Notes under the pieces: model-generated | What the model was told of the DNA's origin: nothing | Seen by the model: only the letters and a program-made list of their open reading frames with translations | Databases searched by the model: none | In this document: one piece after another, positions 42,097 to 51,633 of the stretch | Position numbering within the stretch: position 1 is the first letter of the stretch | How the letters are laid out: each line of letters begins with the position of its first letter | Program-made: the position numbers and the translations under genes | Origin: an uncultured Halieaceae bacterium | Lineage (GTDB): Bacteria > Pseudomonadota > Gammaproteobacteria > Pseudomonadales > Halieaceae | Direction: 5' to 3' | DNA length: 64,000 bases | Assembly: GCA_913031575.1 (NCBI GenBank) | Contig: CAJWEV010000003.1 | Location: 43,722 to 107,721 of the forward strand

Positions 42097-43811
42097 TCAG
42101 AGGCGCGTTCGAAGTACGTAACCCCCTCAATAAGGGTCATATCTACAAGTAATTCGCGCAAATCCGGCGCGGTCAGGGGGCTGCCCGACAAGACCACCAA
42201 GTCCGCTAACTTTCCAGGCTCGATGGAACCAATGTCATCATCCATAAATACTTGCCAAGCCGCATCAATCGTTACGGCTCGCAACGCACTCATGCGGTCG
42301 ATTCGCTGATCTGGCCCCAGCACCACACCCGTTTTTGTTTTCCGCTCTACCGGGCTCCAAACCGCTTGAAGGGGCCTCATGGGTGTTACCGGCGTATCCA
42401 GGTGCGAGGAAAAGCGCACGCCCGCATCTTGAGCCCATTTCGCGGGGCTCATATTCGCCGCCCGCTCTGGACCCATAAAAATACCGGCATGGCGATCGCC
42501 CCAGAAGAACGTGTGAGCAGAAAAGAAACTCGGTGTCACACCTAGGTCCGCCATACGGTCAATTTGGTCTTTACGCGTCATTTGAGCATGAATAATAAGT
42601 GGTCTCGCCTCGGACCAAGGGTATTTTGCGGCAGCCGTCTCAATGGCATCGAGTGCATCCTCAATAGAAGCATCGCCATTGCCATGAATGGCCACCTGCA
42701 CGCGCTGACGATACAGTCCTTCTATTTGCTCGAACAATGCGTCACGCACCACCGCTGGGTAGCCACGGTAGTCTTCGTCACCTTTATGAGGCCTGTGATA
42801 CGGTTGGCTCAAATAGCCAGTAAAACCCTGGATACTCCCATCGGCAACGATTTTTACCCTGGGCACAATTATACGCCCGCTGGCAAACTCATCTAATGTC
42901 AACTCACCCGCAAGCACACCAACCCCGACCTCTTCAAAGAACGGAAAAAGCGCCACTCGAAGGGGCATCTGATTGTAAACAGACATGGGTCCGAGGAGAC
43001 TTGCAATAGCAGTGGGCATACCACCTGCCGACGCAGTTGTTACCCCATACTGCAAATACTCAGCAGTAGCGAGCTTGGTCATCTGCCACGCATCGGAGGC
43101 AGACAAATCGAGTATTTTTTCACGCGCATGATGCGTCGCGGTCTCCTCCAGAACGCCGTTGGGTCGTCGCTGATCGACCGATGATAGATCACGAACAATG
43201 TGGCCGCCCTCGGGGTCAGGAGTTGTCTCATCGATATGAAGTTCCGCCAGTGCGGCAGAATTCACCACCATGAGGTGTCCTGAAACATGCACTATAGCAA
43301 TCGGCCGAGTTTCCGACACAAGGTCGAGATCGTCACGCGTAGGATGACGCCGTTCGGCGAGCAAGGTGTCATCATAATTACTCCCAACCAGCCAGCCGTC
43401 CGGTCGTCTTTCACCAAATGCTCGTAACTTTTGCAGCAACTCGGGGATAGATTCGGTGTCACCAATTGGAGGGCTATTTAAATCAACCGAGAATGCGGTT
43501 TGACCAGAGCCCGGAAAGTGCCCGTGCGCATCCACAAAACCAGGCATTAGCGTCCGTCCGGCGAGATCAACAATCGTCGTACTATCTGTAATGAGGGACG
43601 AAATCTGCTCTGTAGAGCCCACTTGCTCAATTACTCCGTCTCGAACACTCACTGCTTCTGCAATCCGACTATCAGCGTCCATAGTGAGCACGTCTCCACC
43701 CATGAACACTTGATGGCTCGGCGGTTTGGGTGCCGAAATCAGCTTAGAGATATAGAGTCCTGCGACAACAAGTAAGGCAGCAACCAATATTAGAATTCGT
43801 TTCATAATCAA
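42093..43811 (-). CDS. amidohydrolase family 3 protein (YtcJ-like), exported or membrane-anchored
   Basis: N-terminal hydrophobic segment; GRTLMPGFVDAHGHFPGSG, ADGSIQGFTGYLSQPY, IHGNGDASIEDALDAIE, IEPGKLADLVVLSGSPL. Confidence 0.9.
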   Translation of the reverse strand: MIMKRILILVAALLVVAGLYISKLISAPKPPSHQVFMGGDVLTMDADSRIAEAVSVRDGVIEQVGSTEQISSLITDSTTIVDLAGRTLMPGFVDAHGHFPGSGQTAFSVDLNSPPIGDTESIPELLQKLRAFGERRPDGWLVGSNYDDTLLAERRHPTRDDLDLVSETRPIAIVHVSGHLMVVNSAALAELHIDETTPDPEGGHIVRDLSSVDQRRPNGVLEETATHHAREKILDLSASDAWQMTKLATAEYLQYGVTTASAGGMPTAIASLLGPMSVYNQMPLRVALFPFFEEVGVGVLAGELTLDEFASGRIIVPRVKIVADGSIQGFTGYLSQPYHRPHKGDEDYRGYPAVVRDALFEQIEGLYRQRVQVAIHGNGDASIEDALDAIETAAAKYPWSEARPLIIHAQMTRKDQIDRMADLGVTPSFFSAHTFFWGDRHAGIFMGPERAANMSPAKWAQDAGVRFSSHLDTPVTPMRPLQAVWSPVERKTKTGVVLGPDQRIDRMSALRAVTIDAAWQVFMDDDIGSIEPGKLADLVVLSGSPLTAPDLRELLVDMTLIEGVTYFERASD

Positions 43812-43837
43812 CTTTTATCTCATTGTTATCACTGATT

Positions 43838-44062
43838 TTAGTAGTGAGGCGGTGGCGGCTCGTCCGACACATTCTCAAGCCCTTCGATGACCGAGGCCTG
43901 CTCCTTTAGGCGGTTTCGCAGCTCGTTAACGATGACATCAAGTCGGTCAATGCGCTCATGCTGTGACAGCAGTGCTCGCTCCAAGTCGTCGTTCGCCGCC
44001 TCTAAAAATGCAATCTTGGTCTCGAGTTCAGTGATGATTTCTGTCGTTTCCTGATTCTTCAT
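43838..44062 (-). CDS. slyX: SlyX family protein
   Basis: 74 aa coiled coil LETKIAFLEAANDDLERALLSQHERIDRLDVIVNELRNRL; C-terminal DEPPPPHY. Confidence 0.92.
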   Translation of the reverse strand: MKNQETTEIITELETKIAFLEAANDDLERALLSQHERIDRLDVIVNELRNRLKEQASVIEGLENVSDEPPPPHY

Positions 44063-44158
44063 TACGTTGTTTCTCAGTTAATTGAAGCGCTACCTGACAC
44101 CGCACACCTTACCAACTGCTAAACTTATTGCGGAAGTAGAAAACACCGTACAGCGACC

Positions 44159-44518
44159 ATGAAAAAAAAAATTAAAGGCAATGCCGTATACAGTACTGAT
44201 CAAGGTCGACTTTGCCCTCAATGTCACCGGGCTGTCACCGGTTGCTTGTGTCACAGTGACCGGCCCAGCCATGTTGGGGACGGCCTCGTGAGGATCTCAC
44301 GCGAGACCAAAGGCCGTGGTGGGAAATCTGTGACGGTCATTACCGGTCTACCAGTCCCACCCTCAGAGTTAAAAGCGATCTCTAAAACGCTGAAACAAAA
44401 ATGCGGCGTGGGCGGTGCGATTAAAGGCGAGCAGATCGAAATCCAAGGCGATCAGCGCTTGAACTGTAAAAGCACTCTCGAGCACCTTGGATTTACCTGC
44501 AAACTAGCCGGCGGCTAG
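44159..44518 (+). CDS. SUI1/eIF1-like translation factor (YciH type)
   Basis: CPQCHRAVTGCLC motif; GRGGKSVTVITGLPVPPSELKAISKTLKQKCGVGGAIKGEQIEIQGDQR. Confidence 0.94.
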   Translation: MKKKIKGNAVYSTDQGRLCPQCHRAVTGCLCHSDRPSHVGDGLVRISRETKGRGGKSVTVITGLPVPPSELKAISKTLKQKCGVGGAIKGEQIEIQGDQRLNCKSTLEHLGFTCKLAGG

Positions 44519-44519
44519 A

Positions 44520-45635
44520 TTAAAAGGTGATGAGTGCCTTTTGACCCGTAGCTCGCACACCGTATTTAGCGCCTAACTCGGGGGTAACGGATTCAGCGAG
44601 GGTGAGTCGATCAGAGTAACCGCTAGCAAAGGTCGTAGTGAGTTCCGCAACCACTTTCGCCTGCATACGATCTACCATCTCGCGACCCGCCTTCATCATG
44701 AAAGGGGTCAGAAGCCAGCCGCCAATACCCCATGAGAAGCCATAGCCACGGTTGAGCGTGGTGGGTGCAAGATCGAGCGCGCCGTAGATGTAAAGTTGTT
44801 TAAATTCATTCGATCCATAGCGAGACCATTCGGTCATACGCTGTACCGCCGAGGCCTCCATGGCCATCAAAATAGCATTACCCAGCTTTCCACCACCAAT
44901 TGCATCAAATGCCAGGGTGGCTCCTGTGGCATTCAGGGCGGCTGTAAGCTGCTCAGCAAAATCAGCATCTGAACTGTTGACTACATACGCAGCGCCTTGT
45001 GACTTGAGAAGACTAACCTGCTCCTCGCTTCTCACGATATTTACCAGCGGGATACCGTCATTAAGGCAAATACGGTTCAGCATCTGCCCGAGATTCGAGG
45101 CAGCTGCTGTATGAACGATTGCCTTATGACCCTCCATTTTCATGGTCTCTACGAAGCCAAGAGCCGTCATTGGGTTCACAAAGCACGAGGCGCCCTCTTC
45201 TGGCGTTGTTCTGTCTGGCAAGGGAATGCACTGAAAAATCGATACCGTTCGGTAGTCGGAGTACATCTCTCCACCGAATAGCGCGACACGCTTCCCCAGC
45301 AATGCCTGTGCTTCAGGGCTGGCACCGGCCTCGACTACGGTCCCACAAGCTTCGTTTCCGACCGGTAGCCACTCTCCAACTCGTGTCGCCATGGCGCGCA
45401 TTGCAGGCGCAGGGACATCAAGTACGATGGAAGGATGTCCGTTACGCTCTGAGGCTCGAATCGAACTCACATCAGCAGCGCCGAACATGAGCCCCAGATC
45501 GGAGGGGTTAATGGGCGACGCCTCGATCTTGACCATCACCTCGTTATCATTGGGCGACGCGATATCAACCTCAAATAGGGCACATTCGATCGTGCCTTCT
45601 TCATGGACACAAGACTGCATTTGGAGACTTTTCAT
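44520..45635 (-). CDS. MDR/zinc-type alcohol dehydrogenase-like protein (quinone oxidoreductase family)
   Basis: EASPINPSDLGLMFG, GNEACGTVVEAGASPEAQALLGKRVALFGG. Confidence 0.87.
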   Translation of the reverse strand: MKSLQMQSCVHEEGTIECALFEVDIASPNDNEVMVKIEASPINPSDLGLMFGAADVSSIRASERNGHPSIVLDVPAPAMRAMATRVGEWLPVGNEACGTVVEAGASPEAQALLGKRVALFGGEMYSDYRTVSIFQCIPLPDRTTPEEGASCFVNPMTALGFVETMKMEGHKAIVHTAAASNLGQMLNRICLNDGIPLVNIVRSEEQVSLLKSQGAAYVVNSSDADFAEQLTAALNATGATLAFDAIGGGKLGNAILMAMEASAVQRMTEWSRYGSNEFKQLYIYGALDLAPTTLNRGYGFSWGIGGWLLTPFMMKAGREMVDRMQAKVVAELTTTFASGYSDRLTLAESVTPELGAKYGVRATGQKALITF

Positions 45636-45711
45636 ACTATTTTCCTTAGTTGTTTTTCTACTGGGTGCCTTACTAATTAGTTAACCACACTGAGATTAAA
45701 ACCAACGGCGA

Positions 45712-47661
45712 TCAATAGAGATAATCACGCTCTCGATCATTAAGCATTTCTGCCGGCTTCCCCGCTTTAAGGCGATATATTACGTTGTAAGCTAAAACAG
45801 CGCGAACATACTCTCGCGTCTCTTTAAACGGAATCGTGTCGACCCACCGCGCGACACTCATGGTTCCCTTACTCCAGCGTCTCACGCGGTTGGGGCCCGC
45901 GTTATAGGCCGCCAAAGCTAGCACACGATTACCATCGTACTGTTTGATCAAATCTGAGTAATACAGTGCGCCGACCGCCGTGTTGTAACCTGGACGCATT
46001 AATCGCGCGCGACTATAACGATAATTGTGCTTTCGCGCGGTTAACCGGGCAGTGCTGGGCATAAGCTGCATCAACCCCCGCGCACCGACTTCTGATACCG
46101 CATCGGGAGCCATAGCGCTCTCTCTCCTAGCTACGGCAAATAGCTCCTCTACGTCTAAGCCTGACTCGGCGGATGCATTAACGAATTCGGACTCGTAAAC
46201 GACGGGAAACCGCAAATCCACTCGGTCCCACGCCTGCGCCGCAGCCGCTGCTTCGATGGCAAGGCTGTGCCACTCCGACTCCGCTGCTAGCTCAGCAAGA
46301 CTTAAAGCCACAGCAGGATCGTGAAGGGCAGCTCTAAACTCACTCCTCGCTTCCCAAAACATACCCACTGCGATGAGCTCCCGAACGCGCACAACATCGC
46401 TATTACTAGCGGCGCGCGACGCTACTACCTCATCACGCGCTAAGCTAGGCGACAATGCCAGGATTTCCGCAGCCAGATACGCATGGAAGCCTCGCCCTGC
46501 TGCCAGCGCGCTGAGTGCCGCCTCGGATCGCTCTGCTTCACCTGGCGCCGCTGCCATAACGCGCCAGTAGCGCCACTCATCGCTAGTCTGACGACTCGCA
46601 GACAACCACTCGTACCCGGCTCTAAAGCTCGGCCAATCTGAGTCAGCAATCGTGGATCTCAGGTAAATCTCGGTCAGCTCATCCTCGCGCAACTCGGCCA
46701 GGCGGGCAGTAATCCAATCCAAAGGAGCTGCGCTTTTCGCAAATAAACTATGACGAACGATGAGGCTGTTCATTACCGTTTGCTGGGTTGCATCGAAATC
46801 GAATCGCTTCGACAGCACCTGCATGGCATCCAGTGCGCGCTTGGGATTTACTTTGGCTAACCGCTTGACACCCATTTGCGCAATGTCTCGCTGACGGAAG
46901 AGCGATCCGCGAGTCTCCAGACTTACTTGGTCTGGACGCCTGTAGATCTTTCCCAAATCGTCAAGGCTAGGCTTCAGCTCTGCGGATGCAAATCGTTTCA
47001 AGTAGCGTAGCAAGGTCGAGTTCCGCGCATCAGCGGCTTTCAACGCCCTATTCCAGATCACATCATCCGATGGACCGGACGTTTTGTACCAAGTATTAAA
47101 GGCAGGATCACAGGCTTTGATTTGAGACTTACCTACGGTCCATACCTCATTTAAGAGCGGTGTCGCTTCAGCTGTTTCCCCTATCATCAAAAGCGCATGC
47201 GCGCGGTGACAGATCAGCTCCGTACTCAATATTAAGTCCTGTGTCACCTCGACGACGGCACCCCATCTTCGATCTTTTATTTTATGCCGAACGAAACTGC
47301 GCAGCGTGCGCATAGCAATTGGGGAAGTGCCTGCCTTCTGCAAGAATGCTGTCACGTCCGCAGGCTTGCCGGAGTGCAAGTTACCCTCGATCACAAGCGC
47401 ATCCAAATAGACGGCAAGTGGATAATGGTTCAGCTCCCGGCGCAAACTTTGATAGCGTGGTCCAGCGCCGGTGCGGAGCTCCTTAACAGCGAGTTTAAAC
47501 TTGTCGCGATCGCTGATCTGACTCGCTTCCTCCGCTGCTTCAGTCGCAATTGCAAGCAGAGGACCGAGTGACAGCAGACAACAAGCCCGTACTGTGCGAG
47601 AGTTTCGAAAGATACAACTGAACATCAACGGGAGCATGAAGCTCTCTGATGGTTTTTTCAA
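45712..47661 (-). CDS. soluble lytic murein transglycosylase
   Basis: C-terminal SLT domain: FAVARRESAMAPDAVSEVGARGLMQLMPSTARLTAR, NTAVGALYYSDLI, ALAAYNAGPNRVRRW. Confidence 0.93.
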   Translation of the reverse strand: MKKPSESFMLPLMFSCIFRNSRTVRACCLLSLGPLLAIATEAAEEASQISDRDKFKLAVKELRTGAGPRYQSLRRELNHYPLAVYLDALVIEGNLHSGKPADVTAFLQKAGTSPIAMRTLRSFVRHKIKDRRWGAVVEVTQDLILSTELICHRAHALLMIGETAEATPLLNEVWTVGKSQIKACDPAFNTWYKTSGPSDDVIWNRALKAADARNSTLLRYLKRFASAELKPSLDDLGKIYRRPDQVSLETRGSLFRQRDIAQMGVKRLAKVNPKRALDAMQVLSKRFDFDATQQTVMNSLIVRHSLFAKSAAPLDWITARLAELREDELTEIYLRSTIADSDWPSFRAGYEWLSASRQTSDEWRYWRVMAAAPGEAERSEAALSALAAGRGFHAYLAAEILALSPSLARDEVVASRAASNSDVVRVRELIAVGMFWEARSEFRAALHDPAVALSLAELAAESEWHSLAIEAAAAAQAWDRVDLRFPVVYESEFVNASAESGLDVEELFAVARRESAMAPDAVSEVGARGLMQLMPSTARLTARKHNYRYSRARLMRPGYNTAVGALYYSDLIKQYDGNRVLALAAYNAGPNRVRRWSKGTMSVARWVDTIPFKETREYVRAVLAYNVIYRLKAGKPAEMLNDRERDYLY

Positions 47662-47706
47662 TCCAAATACAAGCGCCTTAACGGTAAATCAAACAACGCG
47701 GTAACT

Positions 47707-48762
47707 ATGGAATCAAATACGATTAAATTGACACAATTCAGTCCAGCCGCTGGTTGTGGGTGCAAATTATCCCCCGAGACGCTTCGAGAAATTCTGACAC
47801 CCGTGGAAGTCGATGCGCTTGAGGACAGCACATCGCCCCTGCTTGTGGGAAATAGCAGTCGCGATGATGCTGCAGCTATTGATATTGGCGGTGGAAGAGC
47901 TCTGCTCAGTACCACCGATTTCTTTACGCCGATCGTCGACGACCCCTTCGAGTTTGGGCAGATTTCGGCAACCAATGCGATCAGTGATATTTATGCCATG
48001 GGCGGACAGCCCACCCTAGCCATCGCCATCTTGGGCTGGCCCGTTGACAAACTCGCACCCGCTATTGCGAGCCGTGTACTCGCAGGTGCACGTCAGATAT
48101 GTCGAGAAGTCGGTATCGCATTGGCAGGCGGTCATAGCATTGATATCTCGGAACCCATTTTCGGGCTCGCTGTGTCGGGCCTCATCGACATCGAGAACCT
48201 TAAACAGAACAACACCGCTCAAAATGGGGACATGCTTTTCCTAACCAAACCGTTGGGCGTTGGGATCATCAGCACAGCCATAAAACGCGGAAAGGCTAAG
48301 GCGAGCGATGTTGAATTGGCAAGCCAGAGCATGCGTTCACTCAATCGCATTGGCCCCTCACTGGCTTGCATTAAAGGCGTCAATGCCCTAACCGACGTAA
48401 CAGGTTTCGGACTATTAGGACACCTCACTGAAATCATGACGGCGAGTGCGCTTGATGCCGAGATTTCTTGGTCTCAGATCCCAAAACTGCCGAATCTCGA
48501 GCACTACGTCAAGGAACAATGTGTTCCTGGCGGGACCGGCCGCAATTACGCGTCAATTGCAAACCATTTACCAACACTTAACGAGGCCCAGCGCGCAATT
48601 CTCTGCGATCCACAAACCAGTGGTGGGCTACTCACCACGGTTCGCCCCGAGGCAGTTGATGAAGTCGCTGCAGTTTTGAAAAGCGCAGGACTGCCCTTCA
48701 ATCCGATTGGGCGCCTGAGTAAGCAACACGATGAACAGGCAAAGCTGAAGCTCTGTGACTAA
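47707..48762 (+). CDS. selD: selenide, water dikinase (Cys form)
   Basis: AAGCGCKLSPETL with Cys at the active site; DDAAAIDIGGGRALLSTTDFFTPIVDDPFEFGQISATNAISDIYAMGG; LTDVTGFGLLGHL. Confidence 0.96.
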   Translation: MESNTIKLTQFSPAAGCGCKLSPETLREILTPVEVDALEDSTSPLLVGNSSRDDAAAIDIGGGRALLSTTDFFTPIVDDPFEFGQISATNAISDIYAMGGQPTLAIAILGWPVDKLAPAIASRVLAGARQICREVGIALAGGHSIDISEPIFGLAVSGLIDIENLKQNNTAQNGDMLFLTKPLGVGIISTAIKRGKAKASDVELASQSMRSLNRIGPSLACIKGVNALTDVTGFGLLGHLTEIMTASALDAEISWSQIPKLPNLEHYVKEQCVPGGTGRNYASIANHLPTLNEAQRAILCDPQTSGGLLTTVRPEAVDEVAAVLKSAGLPFNPIGRLSKQHDEQAKLKLCD

Positions 48763-49891
48763 AAAGAAATTATCACCAGTCACTTCATCTACCTTCGAGC
48801 AGCTATTCCTCGAGGACCGGCCGTTAATTGATATCCGCGCACCAATTGAGTTTCAGCGGGGCAGTTTTCCTTCAGCCGTTAATCTTCCACTCATGACCGA
48901 CGACGAGCGCGAGCAGGTGGGCATTTGCTACAAAGAGTATGGCGAACAAGCAGCGGTCGCATTGGGTCATGAACTCGTATCGGGCGATATCAAAAAAAAG
49001 CGTATTGCGGCATGGATTCAGCAAGTTAAACGTCACGAAAATGCAGCTCTTTTTTGTTTTCGAGGTGGGCTGCGCTCTCAGATGGCTCAAAGCTGGCTGG
49101 CGTCCAGCGGTTATCAAGTGCCTATAGTTGAGGGAGGTTATAAAACACTTCGCTCTTACCTACTCAAATCGCTTGAAGAGTGCTTATCCGATTTAAAGCT
49201 CGTTGTAATTGGCGGAAGAACAGGGGTTGCAAAGACCGCCTTGCTGAATCAAGCCTACGACAGGCCATGGTTACCGGTGGTCGATTTAGAAGGCCTAGCA
49301 CATCATAGAGGAAGTGCTTTTGGTAAACGCGCCCAATCACAACCAACTCAGATCAACTTTGAGAATGGGATAGCCATTGAACTTTTGAAACTGCGGGCAT
49401 GTGGTCATCAACAAGTGATAATGGAAGATGAGAGTCGATTGATCGGCCGATGTGCATTACCCCTTACGTTGCAAGAAAAGCTTCGCGGGGCGCCTCTCGT
49501 TATGTTGGAGGCAAATCTTGAAGACCGGATTCACCACTCCTGGGAAAACTATATTTTAAGTAATCACAGAGAACAGATCGCTCTCAGCAACTCAGACGAA
49601 ATCGCTTTCACAGCCTTTGCTGACTCATTAAGACTAAGCCTTGGGAACATTAGTAAGCGTTTGGGCGGCGCGCGGTACCGAGAGCTCTCCAAGGTGCTGG
49701 AAGGCGCATTGGTGGCTCATCAACAGGGTAACCCAGAACCACACAAGGAATGGATTGAGGTCTTGTTGCGGGACTACTACGACCCCATGTACGACTACCA
49801 ACTGAAGTCAAAACAGCGACATATCGTCTTTCGTGGCAACTCTACCCAGGTCTTAGAGTTCCTTTACAGATCGATCAAGCCCGCCGAGTAA
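48755..49891 (+). CDS. selU: tRNA 2-selenouridine synthase
   Basis: Rhodanese-like N-domain PLIDIRAPIEFQRGSFPSAVNLPLM, FCFRGGLRSQ; P-loop GGRTGVAKTALL; ATG/stop overlap with selD. Confidence 0.95.
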   Translation: MTKKKLSPVTSSTFEQLFLEDRPLIDIRAPIEFQRGSFPSAVNLPLMTDDEREQVGICYKEYGEQAAVALGHELVSGDIKKKRIAAWIQQVKRHENAALFCFRGGLRSQMAQSWLASSGYQVPIVEGGYKTLRSYLLKSLEECLSDLKLVVIGGRTGVAKTALLNQAYDRPWLPVVDLEGLAHHRGSAFGKRAQSQPTQINFENGIAIELLKLRACGHQQVIMEDESRLIGRCALPLTLQEKLRGAPLVMLEANLEDRIHHSWENYILSNHREQIALSNSDEIAFTAFADSLRLSLGNISKRLGGARYRELSKVLEGALVAHQQGNPEPHKEWIEVLLRDYYDPMYDYQLKSKQRHIVFRGNSTQVLEFLYRSIKPAE

Positions 49892-50110
49892 AGAGTGATA
49901 TAGCCTCAACGTATGGCAGTTGAGGGCACATATCTAGCCCTGATGCCTCGTGGAGATCTAGCCCACACCTTTGCAACAATGCGTCATCGCGCTCTCAAGT
50001 GGCCAAATCGCAGGAGACCTAACGATCCTCTTAGCGATAAGTGCGAACGCGAATACACCGGCTGTCTGAACATGTTTCTGCGTTACTAGACCTTTGCCCC
50101 TCCCAAGAGG

Positions 50111-50186
50111 TGGCGCCGCTGGCAGGGATCGAACCTGCGACCTTTCGCTTAGGAGGCAAACGCTCTTCCAACTGAGCTACAACGGC
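50111..50186 (-). tRNA. tRNA-Arg (anticodon CCT)
   Basis: Minus strand GCCGTTGTAGCTCAGTTGGAAGAGCGTTTGCCTCCTAAGCGAAAGGTCGCAGGTTCGATCCCTGCCAGCGGCGCCA; all arms pair. Confidence 0.93.
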
Positions 50187-50248
50187 ATAATACTTAGTTT
50201 AGGGCAGGTTCACGCAAAACTCTAACGTCAAACCTTCAATCGATACGG

Positions 50249-51631
50249 TTACCGTGGCGCTAGCGCAGAGTACGTGGGCTGATCGACCGAAAGACGACCA
50301 GCAACGCTCAATCGCAGATGCTTGTGCAATCCAGACGCATCTGGGAAGACCCCACTTCGTAGGGCGTTTACTAGCTTCCAGCGCAATTCGGACAGCTGCC
50401 CCTCCCCAAACAACGCCAGTAAGCGACTGAACTCTTCTGCCTCCAGCGCAGGGGTCAATTGCAGCTCTCTCTCCGCAATGGCTAGAGAGTTAATAGCAAC
50501 ACGCAGCAAAAACTTGTCAGCACCCTCGAGGCTCTCCAGAACCGATGCTGTGAGGTGCGTTCTTACTGAGCTTACGACCTCGACCGAGGTCGGTAAGTCA
50601 GTCTCTACTCGTCGCAGAGACGCGGCGTCAATGTCGCCCGGGATCAAAAGGTGTACGCAATCCATCTGCGCCTCCGAGCTTCTGCGGCCGATAACCGGAC
50701 GTTCAACCGAGGGGGTTTCCCCGGTGCGCCAGGTCTTTGCCATACCTAAGGTGGTGACAGACCACCAGAAGGAACCGAAAACCTCCCAGAAATGAAGCGC
50801 ATCCCTGTCAACGCAATTGCCTCCCTCAGCTTCATAGCCCGCTACGAGCTCAGCCACAGTGCCGAAGCCACCAACTGGCAAGTCACGCCGACCGAAGCGC
50901 CACGAATTAACACAAAGCCAACCCAGATCACGCATAGGATCGCCCAAATGACAGAGCTCCCAATCAAGGACGGCTTTTATGCCCTGCTCTGACACCATTA
51001 AGTTGCCGTTTCTGAAGTCTCCATGGACCAGTGCAATGTCTGATTGCGAAGGGAGATTGCTGAGCAGCCATTGGGCCGTGAAATCAATCATGGGCTGCGG
51101 TGTCTCTAGCGCTATGTAGGCCTGCCAGGTCTCCCGGACAAGGTCTTCGGGCGATACTGAGTGCAGCACTTCTCGCAACCTGTCTGGAGCCTCTATCGCG
51201 TGAATCCGTGCTAGTGCCTGCCCGCATTCAAAGGCGAGATTCTCTCGGGCGATCTGGAGCTCGGGTGACTTTACAATTCGTTGACCCATGGTTTCGCCCT
51301 GAAGCCATTCCATAAGATAGCCATCGCCTAAGCCATCAGTCGAACGCAGGGATTCAATCACCTTGGGTACCGGAACGTGGGCGGAAGACGCCAATTCAAG
51401 CAGTTCTGCCTCGACGCGGGGAGTCACCTGTCCGTAGGTCGAACGTTCAAGCCCTGGCTGTGCCCGGCGAAGTGCATAGTTTGTCTCATGGCCCTCTCGA
51501 TTACGGACGCTAACTCTGAAAGTTTGTTGAGAAGCGCCTGCGGTCAGCTGCTGGACGTCGATGACCTGGGCGCCAGGAAAGATCCGCCCGATGAATTGGC
51601 CTAGTTGTGCGTTGAACTCGCCGTCGAGCAC
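50249..51631 (-). CDS. APH-family phosphotransferase with C-terminal DUF6285-like domain
   Basis: Kinase: LVHGDFRNGNLMVSEQGIKAVLDWELCHLGDPMRDLGWLC; C-terminus FLLRVAINSLAIAERELQLTPALEAEEFSRLLALFG...LVNALRSGVF...LRLSVAGRLSVDQPTYSAL. Confidence 0.88.
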   Translation of the reverse strand: MLDGEFNAQLGQFIGRIFPGAQVIDVQQLTAGASQQTFRVSVRNREGHETNYALRRAQPGLERSTYGQVTPRVEAELLELASSAHVPVPKVIESLRSTDGLGDGYLMEWLQGETMGQRIVKSPELQIARENLAFECGQALARIHAIEAPDRLREVLHSVSPEDLVRETWQAYIALETPQPMIDFTAQWLLSNLPSQSDIALVHGDFRNGNLMVSEQGIKAVLDWELCHLGDPMRDLGWLCVNSWRFGRRDLPVGGFGTVAELVAGYEAEGGNCVDRDALHFWEVFGSFWWSVTTLGMAKTWRTGETPSVERPVIGRRSSEAQMDCVHLLIPGDIDAASLRRVETDLPTSVEVVSSVRTHLTASVLESLEGADKFLLRVAINSLAIAERELQLTPALEAEEFSRLLALFGEGQLSELRWKLVNALRSGVFPDASGLHKHLRLSVAGRLSVDQPTYSALAPR

Positions 51632-51633
51632 TT

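Noticed and set aside
47707-48762. SelD as a selenoprotein
   Set aside because: The active-site position is encoded as Cys (AAGCGCK) and no in-frame TGA is read through.
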